Shown here piece after piece: positions 44,276-52,128 of a stretch of DNA of 64,000 nucleotides. The first letter of the stretch is position 1. Each line of letters opens with the position of its first letter. Source of the DNA: Paenibacillus xylanilyticus. Its GTDB lineage: Bacteria; Bacillota; Bacilli; Paenibacillales; Paenibacillaceae. Made by a program: the position numbers and the translations under genes. The notes beneath the pieces were generated by a model that saw only the letters and a list, made by a program, of their open reading frames with translations, was not told where the DNA came from and did not search any database. Location of the stretch: positions 248,001 to 312,000 of the forward strand of contig NZ_JABMCB010000201.1 in NCBI RefSeq assembly GCF_013359935.1, written 5' to 3'.

Positions 44276-44380
44276 TTGCTCAAATTTGATCTTTTATGAT
44301 ATAATAAATATATAAATCATGTCTTGGCGAAGGAGGGGGGTCTGCGGGAAACAGGCTCCCTTTTGCTCTCTTTTCGAAGT
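44276..44380 (+). ncRNA. Candidate short leader RNA with early terminator
   Basis: A promoter-like pair (TTGCTC at 44276, 18-base spacer, TATAAT at 44300-44305) is followed about 25 bases later by a hairpin, GGGGGTCTG with CAGGCTCCC (two G-U pairs), and a TTTTGCTCTCTTTT tail. This would give a transcript of about 65 bases or an attenuated leader for the YitT gene. A 21-codon frame (ATG 44320) starts just before the hairpin. No known RNA family was recognised; the rest of the gap to 44552 shows nothing clear. Confidence 0.3.
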
Positions 44381-44552
44381 GTAAACCGGAATTAAGACAT
44401 ATTTGAATCCATTTCATATTGCCTTTAGTTACTTATAAGAAGGGTACTTATAGAGTTAAGCGAGATCGTTTTCTACTATATGTAGGTTCCCCTTTCAGTA
44501 TTTAAATGCTTTATGAAATTGATTCACATATCAATCAAACGGGGGGGATACC

Positions 44553-45461
44553 ATGTCCAATGTAACGGTTAAAGAAATAACATCGAAGCCGGATCGGAAT
44601 GTAAAAAGCTCGGTATTTACGCTTAAGCTCCTGCAACGTATTGTGATGATTCTGATCGGTGCTGCACTGATGGCTGTTTCACTTGAAATATTTCTCGTGC
44701 CCAATGGCGTAATTGATGGAGGAATCACGGGGATCTCGATTATGGTGTCAGAGCTTACGCATCTGCCGCTGGGGATTTTCCTGACTCTGCTCAACTTGCC
44801 TTTTCTGATTCTCGGCTATAAACAAATTGGTAAAACATTTGCGTTATCCACGCTGCTCGGGATCGTGGTGATGTCCATCGGGACCTCATTATTGCACCAT
44901 GTGCCGGCATTGACACCGGGTGAACCATTGCTCGGAGCGGTATTTGGCGGATTGATTCTGGGTGTGGGTGTCGGGCTCGTTATCCGTTCTGGCGGATCGC
45001 TGGACGGTACGGAGATTGTAGCCATTTTGCTGAGTGAGAAATCACCGCTGTCGGTAGGACAGATTGTTCTGTTTATTAACGTCTTTATTTTCGCAGGTGC
45101 CGGATTTGTATTCGGTTGGCCGAATGCCCTGTATTCCATGATTGCCTATTACATCGCCATGAAGATGATCGATATCGTCAATGAAGGATTGGATCAGTCC
45201 AAATCGGTATGGATTATCAGTGAGAAGTACCGCGATATCGGTTCAGCGCTGACGGACCGTCTCGGTCGCGGCGTTACTTTCCTGGATGGAGAGGGCGGAT
45301 TCAGCGGGGATGAGAAGAAGATCATCTTTGTTGTTATCACTCGTCTGGAAGAAGCGAAGCTGAAGTCCATCGTTGAAGATTGGGACCCGCAAGCATTTGT
45401 GGCGATCGGTAACATTCATGACGTCAAGGGCGGACGTTTCAAGAAAAAAGGTATCCATTAG
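44553..45461 (+). CDS. YitT family protein (membrane domain plus DUF2179)
   Basis: A 302-residue protein with five or six TM helices (about residues 30-200) and a C-terminal cytoplasmic DUF2179 domain of about 90 residues (GRGVTFLDGEGGFSGDEKKI, VVITRLEEAKLKSIV). The first TM block has FLVPNGVIDGGITGISI, the family signature. The function is unknown. GGGGGGG lies a few bases before the ATG. Confidence 0.9.
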   Translation: MSNVTVKEITSKPDRNVKSSVFTLKLLQRIVMILIGAALMAVSLEIFLVPNGVIDGGITGISIMVSELTHLPLGIFLTLLNLPFLILGYKQIGKTFALSTLLGIVVMSIGTSLLHHVPALTPGEPLLGAVFGGLILGVGVGLVIRSGGSLDGTEIVAILLSEKSPLSVGQIVLFINVFIFAGAGFVFGWPNALYSMIAYYIAMKMIDIVNEGLDQSKSVWIISEKYRDIGSALTDRLGRGVTFLDGEGGFSGDEKKIIFVVITRLEEAKLKSIVEDWDPQAFVAIGNIHDVKGGRFKKKGIH

Positions 45462-45498
45462 CGAGTCTTACTCGATGTAACATGCATATAATAAAAAA

Positions 45499-45541
45499 AT
45501 GGCCGGCACCCTTGGTTTGAGGGTTGCCGGCTATTTCTTTT
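45499..45541. terminator. Bidirectional terminator
   Basis: GCCGGCACCC pairs with GGGTTGCCGGC; A-rich on the left and TTTCTTTTT on the right. It lies between the convergent YitT and ligD-polymerase genes and overlaps the end of the latter. Confidence 0.85.
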
Positions 45542-46421
45542 TCAGATGCTGAGTGATCAGCTCAACAGGCTGGGGCTCAACGGATGCAATGAGATCGCCT
45601 ACCTGCTGCAACCGCTCCACAATATTCATCAAATGATAGTCTTTGACCGAGACGTTGTTTCTTACTTCTTCCCAAGTGAGCGGAGTGGATACGGTACCCC
45701 CGGGTTTTGCACGTGGCGTATACGGAGCTGCCAGGGTTTTGCCGCCATAATGCTGCAGATAGTCAAAATAAATCCGGTCCCCGCGATCCTTTTTGAGTCG
45801 CTCCAAGGTGAACAGGTCAGGATGCTTCTGGGTAACATACTTGCCAACAAAATGACCAATATACCGCAGTTCATCGAAAGTAACACCCTGACGGATCGGA
45901 ACGATGATCTGTATACCTGTTGCCCCAGAGGTTTTGGGTACAGATCTCAATCCCAGGGAAGTCAGCGTTTCTCCAACAATCAAGGCGGCCTGCATAATGC
46001 GGGGTTCCTCTTCAAGTGAAGGGTCCAGATCAATCATCCATTCGCATGGCAGATGGCTCCCCACGGCATGCAGAGAGGGATGAAACTCTAGGGCAGCAAG
46101 ATTGCCAAGCCACAGCAACTCCGGCAGGCGATCCATCACGACATAGCGGATGCCTTCGTGCATCTCGGTGCGCACAAAATCCGGAATCGGTTCAGGTACA
46201 TTTTTCTGATAAAAAAATTCACCGCCTGCGCCATGCGGATAACGAATAGTGGTTAGAAGCCGATTTCTTGTGTACGTAAGCAAAAAGGGTGCGATGGCCG
46301 CAAGCTTTTGCAAGTAGATGGCTTTGGTTACCCCTGCCTCAGGCCACAGCAGCTTGTCCGGATTGGTTACGGTAAGCTCCGTGCCTTCTATAGTAATGGT
46401 ACCTTTTATCGTACGGGCCAT
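45531..46421 (-). CDS. LigD-type polymerase/primase (non-homologous end joining)
   Basis: A 296-residue stand-alone version of the DNA ligase D polymerase domain (archaeo-eukaryotic primase fold). It starts VTNPDKLLWPEAGVTKAIYL, a family hallmark, and has the metal-binding WMIDLDPS, the KTSGATGIQI block and DYLQHYGGKTLAAPYTPRAK. Such domains fill gaps with ribonucleotides or dNTPs at joined ends. AGGAGGTG precedes the ATG at 46421; the frame back to 46445 is not used. It follows the ligase gene by 42 bases and would work with it and Ku. Confidence 0.92.
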   Translation of the reverse strand: MARTIKGTITIEGTELTVTNPDKLLWPEAGVTKAIYLQKLAAIAPFLLTYTRNRLLTTIRYPHGAGGEFFYQKNVPEPIPDFVRTEMHEGIRYVVMDRLPELLWLGNLAALEFHPSLHAVGSHLPCEWMIDLDPSLEEEPRIMQAALIVGETLTSLGLRSVPKTSGATGIQIIVPIRQGVTFDELRYIGHFVGKYVTQKHPDLFTLERLKKDRGDRIYFDYLQHYGGKTLAAPYTPRAKPGGTVSTPLTWEEVRNNVSVKDYHLMNIVERLQQVGDLIASVEPQPVELITQHLKKK

Positions 46422-46463
46422 ATAAACACCTCCTCTATACAACATGAACGCGGTAATATAAAT

Positions 46464-47420
46464 TCACACTTCGATAACGAGTTGACTGGCAAGACAATCA
46501 TCACGTGAGACCTCTGCGAATGTTTGTATACTCGGGTGGCGCAGGGTCCGATGCTGAGTCAGTTCCATGTACTGCACCTTGACGCCGATTCGGGGCTCTA
46601 TCCACGTAGTCTCTGCACTTCGCTCGGGCACATTGTAAAAGGGTCTTTCCTTTTGAATCAGAGGTTCAACTTCTTCTGTAAGTTTACGCCAGGTGGCGGA
46701 GTTCAGCTTGCCAGTGCCCACATGACCAATATAGACAAAATGCGGTCCATCATATACGCCAACGGCAATGGCATTAACGATGCCGCTCCGGTAGGTGACC
46801 CCGCCAATCATGGCGTAGAGATCATGCATGATTTTGACTTTCTGCCAGCGTTGATCCTTGCCGTTGATAGCATAGGTGCTTGTAAGATCTTTGCAGACAA
46901 TACCTTCCATCTGGTGCTGCCTCATAACCGTGAGCAAAGAGGAGGCATCGGAGGTGTTGGTCACTTCCTGTACGTGTGGGCCCGTGTTAAGCACCTGGTG
47001 CAGGAGGCGCTGGCGCTCTGCAAGCGGCTGGTCGGTGACCCATGTTCCATCACAGAACAAAATATCAAAAACCATATACGTCACCGGAATCTGATGCACG
47101 GCTTGGGCAATTCCGTCAGGTCTGCTCATGCGGTCCCGGCGCAGTACATGGTAAAAGGAAGGTTTTCCCGTTTCCGGGTCTAGCGCAATAATTTCGCCAT
47201 CCAGGATATAAGAGGGAACGCTGCACAGGTTTCGTGCGGAAACCAGCTCGGGATATTGGACAGTTCGATCATGCAGTCTGCGATTTATCAATTTGAGTTC
47301 ATTGCCATCCTCGTAAGCAAGCATGCGAACGCCATCCCATTTCACCTGAGCAATCCAGTTGGGTCCGGTTGGAATGTTATCCCGGGATATAGGCTCAAAC
47401 GGGGTCAAAGGTGTGAACAT
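46464..47420 (-). CDS. ATP-dependent DNA ligase
   Basis: A 318-residue ligase with the adenylation motif I KWDGVR (Lys near residue 27), motif III YILDGEIIALD, YMVFDILFCDG, EGIVCKDL (motif IV) and WQKVKI (motif V), followed by an OB-fold. Close in arrangement to the ligase domain of LigD/LigC. Start ATG 47420 follows AAAGGAG at eight bases; upstream frame to 47546 runs into the germination gene and is not used. Cotranscribed with the polymerase downstream. Confidence 0.92.
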   Translation of the reverse strand: MFTPLTPFEPISRDNIPTGPNWIAQVKWDGVRMLAYEDGNELKLINRRLHDRTVQYPELVSARNLCSVPSYILDGEIIALDPETGKPSFYHVLRRDRMSRPDGIAQAVHQIPVTYMVFDILFCDGTWVTDQPLAERQRLLHQVLNTGPHVQEVTNTSDASSLLTVMRQHQMEGIVCKDLTSTYAINGKDQRWQKVKIMHDLYAMIGGVTYRSGIVNAIAVGVYDGPHFVYIGHVGTGKLNSATWRKLTEEVEPLIQKERPFYNVPERSAETTWIEPRIGVKVQYMELTQHRTLRHPSIQTFAEVSRDDCLASQLVIEV

Positions 47421-47464
47421 GTGCAGGCTCCTTTCTGTCATAATCTGCTGCGGGCTGTGGATAT

Positions 47465-48562
47465 TTATATTTTGGATAAACGTGATTTGAATTGATGTAC
47501 CAGAATGAGCAGTACAGGGAGTGCGATACCGCAGGTAAGATCCCAATCAATCCAATAGGGAATAATCACCTTGAGGTAGAAAATTTGATTTGGAGAAACC
47601 AGAACGGACATGGCCAGAATTAGAAGAGCTGACGGCAGGATAAGTGAACGGTAGCTGGATAGGCTGAACAGATGTGTAATTCCTAAGACAAAACTATAGA
47701 AGAACAGAATGCTTTTGAAAAAAACAGCGATAATCCACACGGATGCCATGAAGGCTTCAATCCGCTGCAGAAAGTTGCCTATATTAATCTTTTCCGACAG
47801 TTGAAATGAAGCGAACCAATGATGCTGTGTCATAAAGGGCCCCATCACGAGAAGACAAATGGTCAGCGTCAGTGTTAGCATCAGACCGCCAATAAGTCCT
47901 GCCAGAAGGATATCCTTCTCCAGGTGTGGCTCCTGCTTGGCGTAAGGAAACAGCATCATGAAAATACATAACTCACAGTACGGATAAGTAAGTACTGCAA
48001 TGAAGCCCCGGAATGGATCAAGGAAGCCTTGGGCGAGAACAGGCTGGATATTTTCCAGTTTGAGATGAGGAAGGAGACACACCGTCAATATAAGCAGAAA
48101 CAATACAACTAATGGGAGAAAAACCTCGGCACTTCTGGCTATACACTCCAGACCGCATATAAGTCCCCATACCAGAGGGCAGACAAAGAGCAGATGTACA
48201 ATCCACAGTGGTGTATCGTGTAAGATCTGGGTGGACATGAAATCGCCGATTTCCCTGACGAATGTGGATGTACTGATCAGAAAATAAAACAAATAAAAAC
48301 AGCTGAACAAACCCCCGATCCAAGGTCCTAATGTTCGAAGTGCATTCTCAACCAAATTCAGCCGGGGATGAAGTTTGTAGGCTGCCAGCATGATGGACAG
48401 AATCCCGATTCCCCCAGCGACGCCCAGCAACGCAGATATCCAGGCATCTTCGTGCGCGAACGAAGTGATCATGGCTGGAAATACGAGAATCTGTTCACCA
48501 ATTGTACAGAGGAACAGTAAGGCGCCAAGCTGCCTTACCGTCAAACGTCCCTTTTCAACCAT
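47465..48562 (-). CDS. GerAB-type spore germinant permease
   Basis: A 365-residue protein with about ten TM helices, of the amino acid/polyamine-like spore permease family (GerAB/GerKB). The N-terminus (GRLTVRQLGALLFLCTIGEQ) and the ICGLECIARSAEVFLPLVVL block fit the family. GerAB subunits sit in the spore inner membrane within a GerA-GerB-GerC receptor, but no GerAA or GerAC gene is near. AAGGAG precedes the ATG at seven bases, and the ligase gene starts 44 bases after its stop, so the three genes probably form one operon. Confidence 0.88.
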   Translation of the reverse strand: MVEKGRLTVRQLGALLFLCTIGEQILVFPAMITSFAHEDAWISALLGVAGGIGILSIMLAAYKLHPRLNLVENALRTLGPWIGGLFSCFYLFYFLISTSTFVREIGDFMSTQILHDTPLWIVHLLFVCPLVWGLICGLECIARSAEVFLPLVVLFLLILTVCLLPHLKLENIQPVLAQGFLDPFRGFIAVLTYPYCELCIFMMLFPYAKQEPHLEKDILLAGLIGGLMLTLTLTICLLVMGPFMTQHHWFASFQLSEKINIGNFLQRIEAFMASVWIIAVFFKSILFFYSFVLGITHLFSLSSYRSLILPSALLILAMSVLVSPNQIFYLKVIIPYWIDWDLTCGIALPVLLILVHQFKSRLSKI

Positions 48563-48629
48563 TTGGATTCTCCTTCGTTTGTCGAGCTGGATATTAGGTT
48601 AGGATGCGCCAATTTCACCAAATATATAA

Positions 48630-48686
48630 TAAAAAAGCCCGGACATTGGCAATCTCATAGAAAAGAGCTGCACACTGTCCGAGCTG
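48630..48686 (-). terminator. Intrinsic terminator of the VOC dioxygenase gene
   Basis: On the minus strand AGCTCGGACA pairs with TGTCCGGGCT around a loop of about 30 bases, followed by TTTTTTATT. It separates this gene from the germination-ligase operon. Confidence 0.75.
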
Positions 48687-48740
48687 TCTCGGTATAACAT
48701 GGGATTTATGAATTTATAAGAAAGTCATCAAATAACAGGT

Positions 48741-49610
48741 TTATCCGGCTGTGATCAAGCGAACACGTATATTTTGCGGGTCGGTGGTAAACCAGCTGCC
48801 ATCATGTTCTTCAAGAGCGGCACCTTGCTGCCGCAATTGTTCCAGAGCTTGCTGCAATGGTTCCTGTCCGGCGTATACGATGGTAAAATAGTCGATCCCT
48901 GTGGCACGGTCCGGATTCACCGGCGCGCCTGTCCCAGCCCAGATATTCAGGCCAATGTGGTGGTGATACCCGCCGGCGGAAACAAATAGAGCTGACATAC
49001 CAGCGAAATTGCCTACGACATCAAAACCGAGCACACCTGTATAGAAGCGGCGGGATTCTTCCAGGCTGCGTACATGAAAGTGTACGTGACCGATAACGGT
49101 TCCAGCAGGCAGGCCATTCCAAGGCTCATTCTCGGAGAGGTCAAACAAACTCTGCACATCCACCGGATCGCTTGACATGATGTAGTTATTGTCTGCATCC
49201 CGTCTCCAGGTATCACGCGGACGGTCTGCATAAATTTCAATTCCGTTCTGGTCCGGATCAGAAATATAGAATGCCTCACTCACCAGATGATCGCCCTGAC
49301 CAATCTCAATGCCGGAGGCAGCGAGGTTGCGAAGGGCAAGACCAAGTGACTTGCGGTCAGGCAGCAGAATGGCGAAATGATACAATCCGGCGTGTGAACG
49401 AACAGGCAGAGTCACCGCATCGGTTAGCTCTTCAAGACGCACCAGGGACTGTTTGCCGTCAGCAGTCATCGTTGCCACCCCTTCGTGACGTTCCAATACT
49501 TGGAGTCCGACCACTTCCGTGTAAAATTGAATGGATCGCTCCAGGTTGCTGATTTTCAGGCTTACTTCGCCCAAATGGGTGGTGCTGGGGATTTGATATG
49601 GGGTAGTCAT
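48741..49610 (-). CDS. VOC family protein, catechol-2,3-dioxygenase-like
   Basis: A 289-residue protein made of two glyoxalase/VOC modules. Metal ligands would be in HLGEVSLKI / GLYHFAILLP of the first module and GHVHFHVRSLEESRRFYTGV / GYHHHIGLNIW of the second, with the final Glu region less clear. Length and repeats match CatE/YfiE extradiol dioxygenases of Bacillus. Substrate not certain. AGGAGG precedes the ATG at nine bases. Confidence 0.85.
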   Translation of the reverse strand: MTTPYQIPSTTHLGEVSLKISNLERSIQFYTEVVGLQVLERHEGVATMTADGKQSLVRLEELTDAVTLPVRSHAGLYHFAILLPDRKSLGLALRNLAASGIEIGQGDHLVSEAFYISDPDQNGIEIYADRPRDTWRRDADNNYIMSSDPVDVQSLFDLSENEPWNGLPAGTVIGHVHFHVRSLEESRRFYTGVLGFDVVGNFAGMSALFVSAGGYHHHIGLNIWAGTGAPVNPDRATGIDYFTIVYAGQEPLQQALEQLRQQGAALEEHDGSWFTTDPQNIRVRLITAG

Positions 49611-49829
49611 AAGAGTATCCTCCTAATAAATAAATGGTTTTATTCATCTCATCTAAATGACAATGAAGGTATGGTAACGTTAATGAATTCTGAATCATAA
49701 AGGCTAAACTTTATAATTATAAATAAGTTACTTTTCATAAGTTAATATAAAATATAAATTATCTTTCGTCAATTGATTTTTCAGATTGGAAAGAGGAGTC
49801 ACTGTTTTGGTAATGGAAGTCTGAACAAC

Positions 49830-49852
49830 AAAAATCCGGCTGCCAGAGCCGG
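49830..49852 (-). terminator. Intrinsic terminator of the ku gene
   Basis: On the minus strand TCCGGCT-ctggc-AGCCGGA is followed by TTTTTGTTG. The rest of the 49611-49884 gap is AT rich with nothing else recognised. Confidence 0.85.
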
Positions 49853-49884
49853 ACGGATCGTGCTGAACTCGATTATATTTTTCG

Positions 49885-50787
49885 TTATGTTTTGGATTTG
49901 GACGCGGCTCTTTTCTTTTTGGGGGGAGCTTCTGTGTCCCCTCCGACAACAGCTTGAACGGTCTTTTTGGGAGCGCGTTTTTTGGGTTTGGCTGTCGTTG
50001 TTCCAGGGTCAGCCGGAATGGGCTTGACAGCCTCGATACTGGCCTGCAGTGCAGCCATGAGATCCATGACATTTGCTTCCGGTTTGGCCGGTGCAATCTT
50101 GATTTCTTCACCTGCAACTTTGTGATTAATAAGTTCCAGCAGTTTTTCACGGTAGTCGTCTGTATATTTGCCGGGTTCAAAAGGCGTAGACAGCTGGTCA
50201 ATCAGCAGTTTCGCCATCGTCAGCTCTTTATCATTGACATTTTGGGCTTCGGGCAGGTTTGGCACCTGGGAAACGGGACGAATTTCATCCGGATAGAAAA
50301 TCGTTTCCATGGAAAGACAATCCTCTAGCACGCGAATTGCAGCCAGGCTGCTTTTCGAACGAATGGAAACCTTGGCTATGCCAATTTTTCCGGTATCGCG
50401 CATGGCGGTCATCAGCAGCTGATAGGCGTTTCCGCCGGCCTGGTCCGGGGACAGATAATATGTTTTCTGAAAATAGATCGGATCGATCTCGGTCAAGTCC
50501 ACGAAATCCAGAATGGTGATGGTTTTGCTGGCCGAATCATTCAGTGCCTCCAGCTCGTCTTTCTCGAAGAGTACAAATTTTCCTTTTTCGTATTCATAAC
50601 CTTTGGTGATTTCTTCCCATTTCACATCCACTTCACAGGAAGGACATTGTCGTACATAAGCGAGCGGACTGCCGCAGACTTTATGGATGTATCGCATGGA
50701 GATGTCTTTGTCTTCGGTAGCCGAGAACATTTTGACAGGGACATGCACGAGACCGAAGCTGATTGCACCTTTCCAGACCGTATGCAT
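49885..50787 (-). CDS. ku: Ku protein (non-homologous end joining)
   Basis: A 300-residue bacterial Ku. The N-terminus WKGAISFGLVHVPVKMFSAT is characteristic of the Ku core beta barrel (about residues 1-250), which forms a ring around DNA ends. The tail from about 262 is Lys/Ala/Pro rich (KPKKRAPKK, PPKKKRAASKSK), a basic extension for DNA binding and LigD recruitment seen in longer bacterial Ku. A minus-strand CATACTA box about 35-40 bases upstream of the ATG fits a sigma-G -10. AAAGGAG precedes the ATG. It lies on the same strand as the ligase and polymerase genes but in a separate transcript. Confidence 0.95.
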   Translation of the reverse strand: MHTVWKGAISFGLVHVPVKMFSATEDKDISMRYIHKVCGSPLAYVRQCPSCEVDVKWEEITKGYEYEKGKFVLFEKDELEALNDSASKTITILDFVDLTEIDPIYFQKTYYLSPDQAGGNAYQLLMTAMRDTGKIGIAKVSIRSKSSLAAIRVLEDCLSMETIFYPDEIRPVSQVPNLPEAQNVNDKELTMAKLLIDQLSTPFEPGKYTDDYREKLLELINHKVAGEEIKIAPAKPEANVMDLMAALQASIEAVKPIPADPGTTTAKPKKRAPKKTVQAVVGGDTEAPPKKKRAASKSKT

Positions 50788-50821
50788 GGGTCGGCTCCTT
50801 TCCGGGGTACCTTTTTATTAG

Positions 50822-50871
50822 TAGTATGGGCATCTCGGTGCCGGGATAATCGTCATCAGTACGAATTCGTA
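50822..50871. promoter_or_regulatory. Divergent regulatory region: sigma-G-like box and palindrome
   Basis: On the minus strand CATACTA (rc of 50822-50828) with GATTAT 17 bases upstream (rc of 50846-50851) resembles a sigma-G promoter for ku, with an imperfect -35. A perfect 12-bp palindrome TACGAATTCGTA sits at 50860-50871, midway between ku and the divergent spore genes. Confidence 0.35.
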
Positions 50872-50956
50872 TGGTTCAGGCTGACTGGGGGATGATAACA
50901 GAAACATGCTTGAAAAGCAGAGGGTTTTTAAGCATGTGAAGCAGGAAGTGAACGAA

Positions 50957-51277
50957 ATGAACAAGCCGGGAGGTGCCGAAATGAAGAACAGAAGGGATGA
51001 AGAAGAAGCACACAAGCATGCCTTTTCTCCATATCCCATTGCCGGGGCTGAGGATTCCGAAGCGTTCCATACGCCAGCTAGTGCGGTGAACTGGGAAGCG
51101 GTGACTTCTGAAAAGCTGCCACTTGACCGGGAATCATTCATGCTCGACATCGATCGGATGGTCAATGAAGGGCTAGGTGGAGGTCAGGTTACCGAGGATA
51201 ACGGCTTTATTGGTGAGAGTACGACTGACACGATGATTCGTGAACCACATGATGATCCGGAAGGAGAGTATGAATAA
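50957..51277 (+). CDS. Hypothetical protein divergent from ku
   Basis: A 106-residue, acidic, soluble protein without recognised domains (HKHAFSPYPIAGAEDSEAFH in the first half, GFIGESTTDTMIREPHDDPEGE at the end). Low hydrophobicity and many Glu/Asp fit a small spore or core protein, but this is only inference from the next gene. ATG 50957 follows AGGAAGTG at six bases; ATG 50981, after GGGAGGTG, is an alternative giving 98 residues. It overlaps sspH by eight bases. Confidence 0.65.
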   Translation: MNKPGGAEMKNRRDEEEAHKHAFSPYPIAGAEDSEAFHTPASAVNWEAVTSEKLPLDRESFMLDIDRMVNEGLGGGQVTEDNGFIGESTTDTMIREPHDDPEGEYE

Positions 51278-51458
51278 GATGATGGATGTGAAACGCGCCA
51301 AGGCAATCTACGATTCGAAAGATACCATTGCCGTGACACTTGAAGGGGATCCGGTCTGGATCGAACATGTGGATGAGGCCAACGGAATGGCAACCGTTCA
51401 GGTGGGCAGCAATCCCGGTAATACACAGACGGTTCGTGTGGATCGCCTGGAGGAGTAG
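51270..51458 (+). CDS. sspH: H-type small acid-soluble spore protein
   Basis: A 62-residue protein of the SspH family: the conserved N-terminal KRAKAIYDSKDTIAVTLEG and PVWIEHVDEANGMATVQV, ending VRVDRLEE, align with the pattern of B. subtilis SspH. It is expected to be made in the forespore. AAGGAG precedes ATG 51270 closely (three bases); ATG 51279 and 51282 are alternatives. A terminator follows. Confidence 0.9.
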   Translation: MNKMMDVKRAKAIYDSKDTIAVTLEGDPVWIEHVDEANGMATVQVGSNPGNTQTVRVDRLEE

Positions 51459-51490
51459 AGAGTAAACGACAGGAAGAAGGATGTTCAGGT

Positions 51491-51526
51491 AAAGCCGGTG
51501 CCGTCAGGTGCCGGTTTATTTGTCTT
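51491..51526 (+). terminator. Intrinsic terminator after sspH
   Basis: AAGCCGGTGCC-gtca-GGTGCCGGTTT (two G-U pairs) followed by ATTTGTCTTT. Confidence 0.75.
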
Positions 51527-51645
51527 TGGGTCTGGCCGGTCTCGCTTTCGCTTCCAATCCCCGGTGTTGCGGGGGAAGAAAGGGACCGATATAATAAGGT
51601 TCAAAGTGAACTCAGGCGGCTGGACCGCCAAAGGTGGGGCGTATA

Positions 51646-52128
51646 TTGAATCAGAAGCATGAGCAGTGGGTGTATCACTCCCATGGCATTGCAGATACAG
51701 AAGCGCTCGCGTCCGCACTTGCCGAACAGGCAACCGCCGGAATGGTAATTGCACTGGACGGTGATTTGGGCGCGGGCAAAACGGCATTTTCACAAAAGTT
51801 TGCCTGGCATTTGGGTATACGTGAAGTGGTGAACAGCCCGACGTTTACGCTAATCAAGGAATATGAAGGGCGTTTGCCTTTATATCACATGGATGTGTAC
51901 CGTATTTCACTGGAAGAAGCGGACGAGCTTGGACTGGATGAATACTTCTATGGTGCCGGAGTCAGTCTGGTGGAGTGGGCCAGTATCATTCCCGAGCTGC
52001 TGCCTGAAGAGCATCTGCATGTACAGATAGAAACGACCGGTCCGGAGGATCGCACGATTACGCTGGATGGATACGGTGAGACTTATGCCGCCATATGCCG
52101 GCAGTTCAGACAGAATGGAGTCAAATGA
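51646..52128 (+). CDS. tsaE: tRNA N6-threonylcarbamoyladenosine synthesis ATPase TsaE
   Basis: A 160-residue P-loop ATPase needed for t6A37 formation with TsaB and TsaD. Walker A is GDLGAGKTAF near residue 40; NSPTFTLIKEYEGRLPLYHMD and the VEWA Trp-Ala motif are family marks. TTG 51646 follows AAAGGTGGGG at about eight bases. Its stop overlaps the tsaB start. First gene of the four-gene tsaE-tsaB-rimI-tsaD operon (ydiB-ydiC-ydiD-gcp in B. subtilis). Confidence 0.95.
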   Translation: MNQKHEQWVYHSHGIADTEALASALAEQATAGMVIALDGDLGAGKTAFSQKFAWHLGIREVVNSPTFTLIKEYEGRLPLYHMDVYRISLEEADELGLDEYFYGAGVSLVEWASIIPELLPEEHLHVQIETTGPEDRTITLDGYGETYAAICRQFRQNGVK

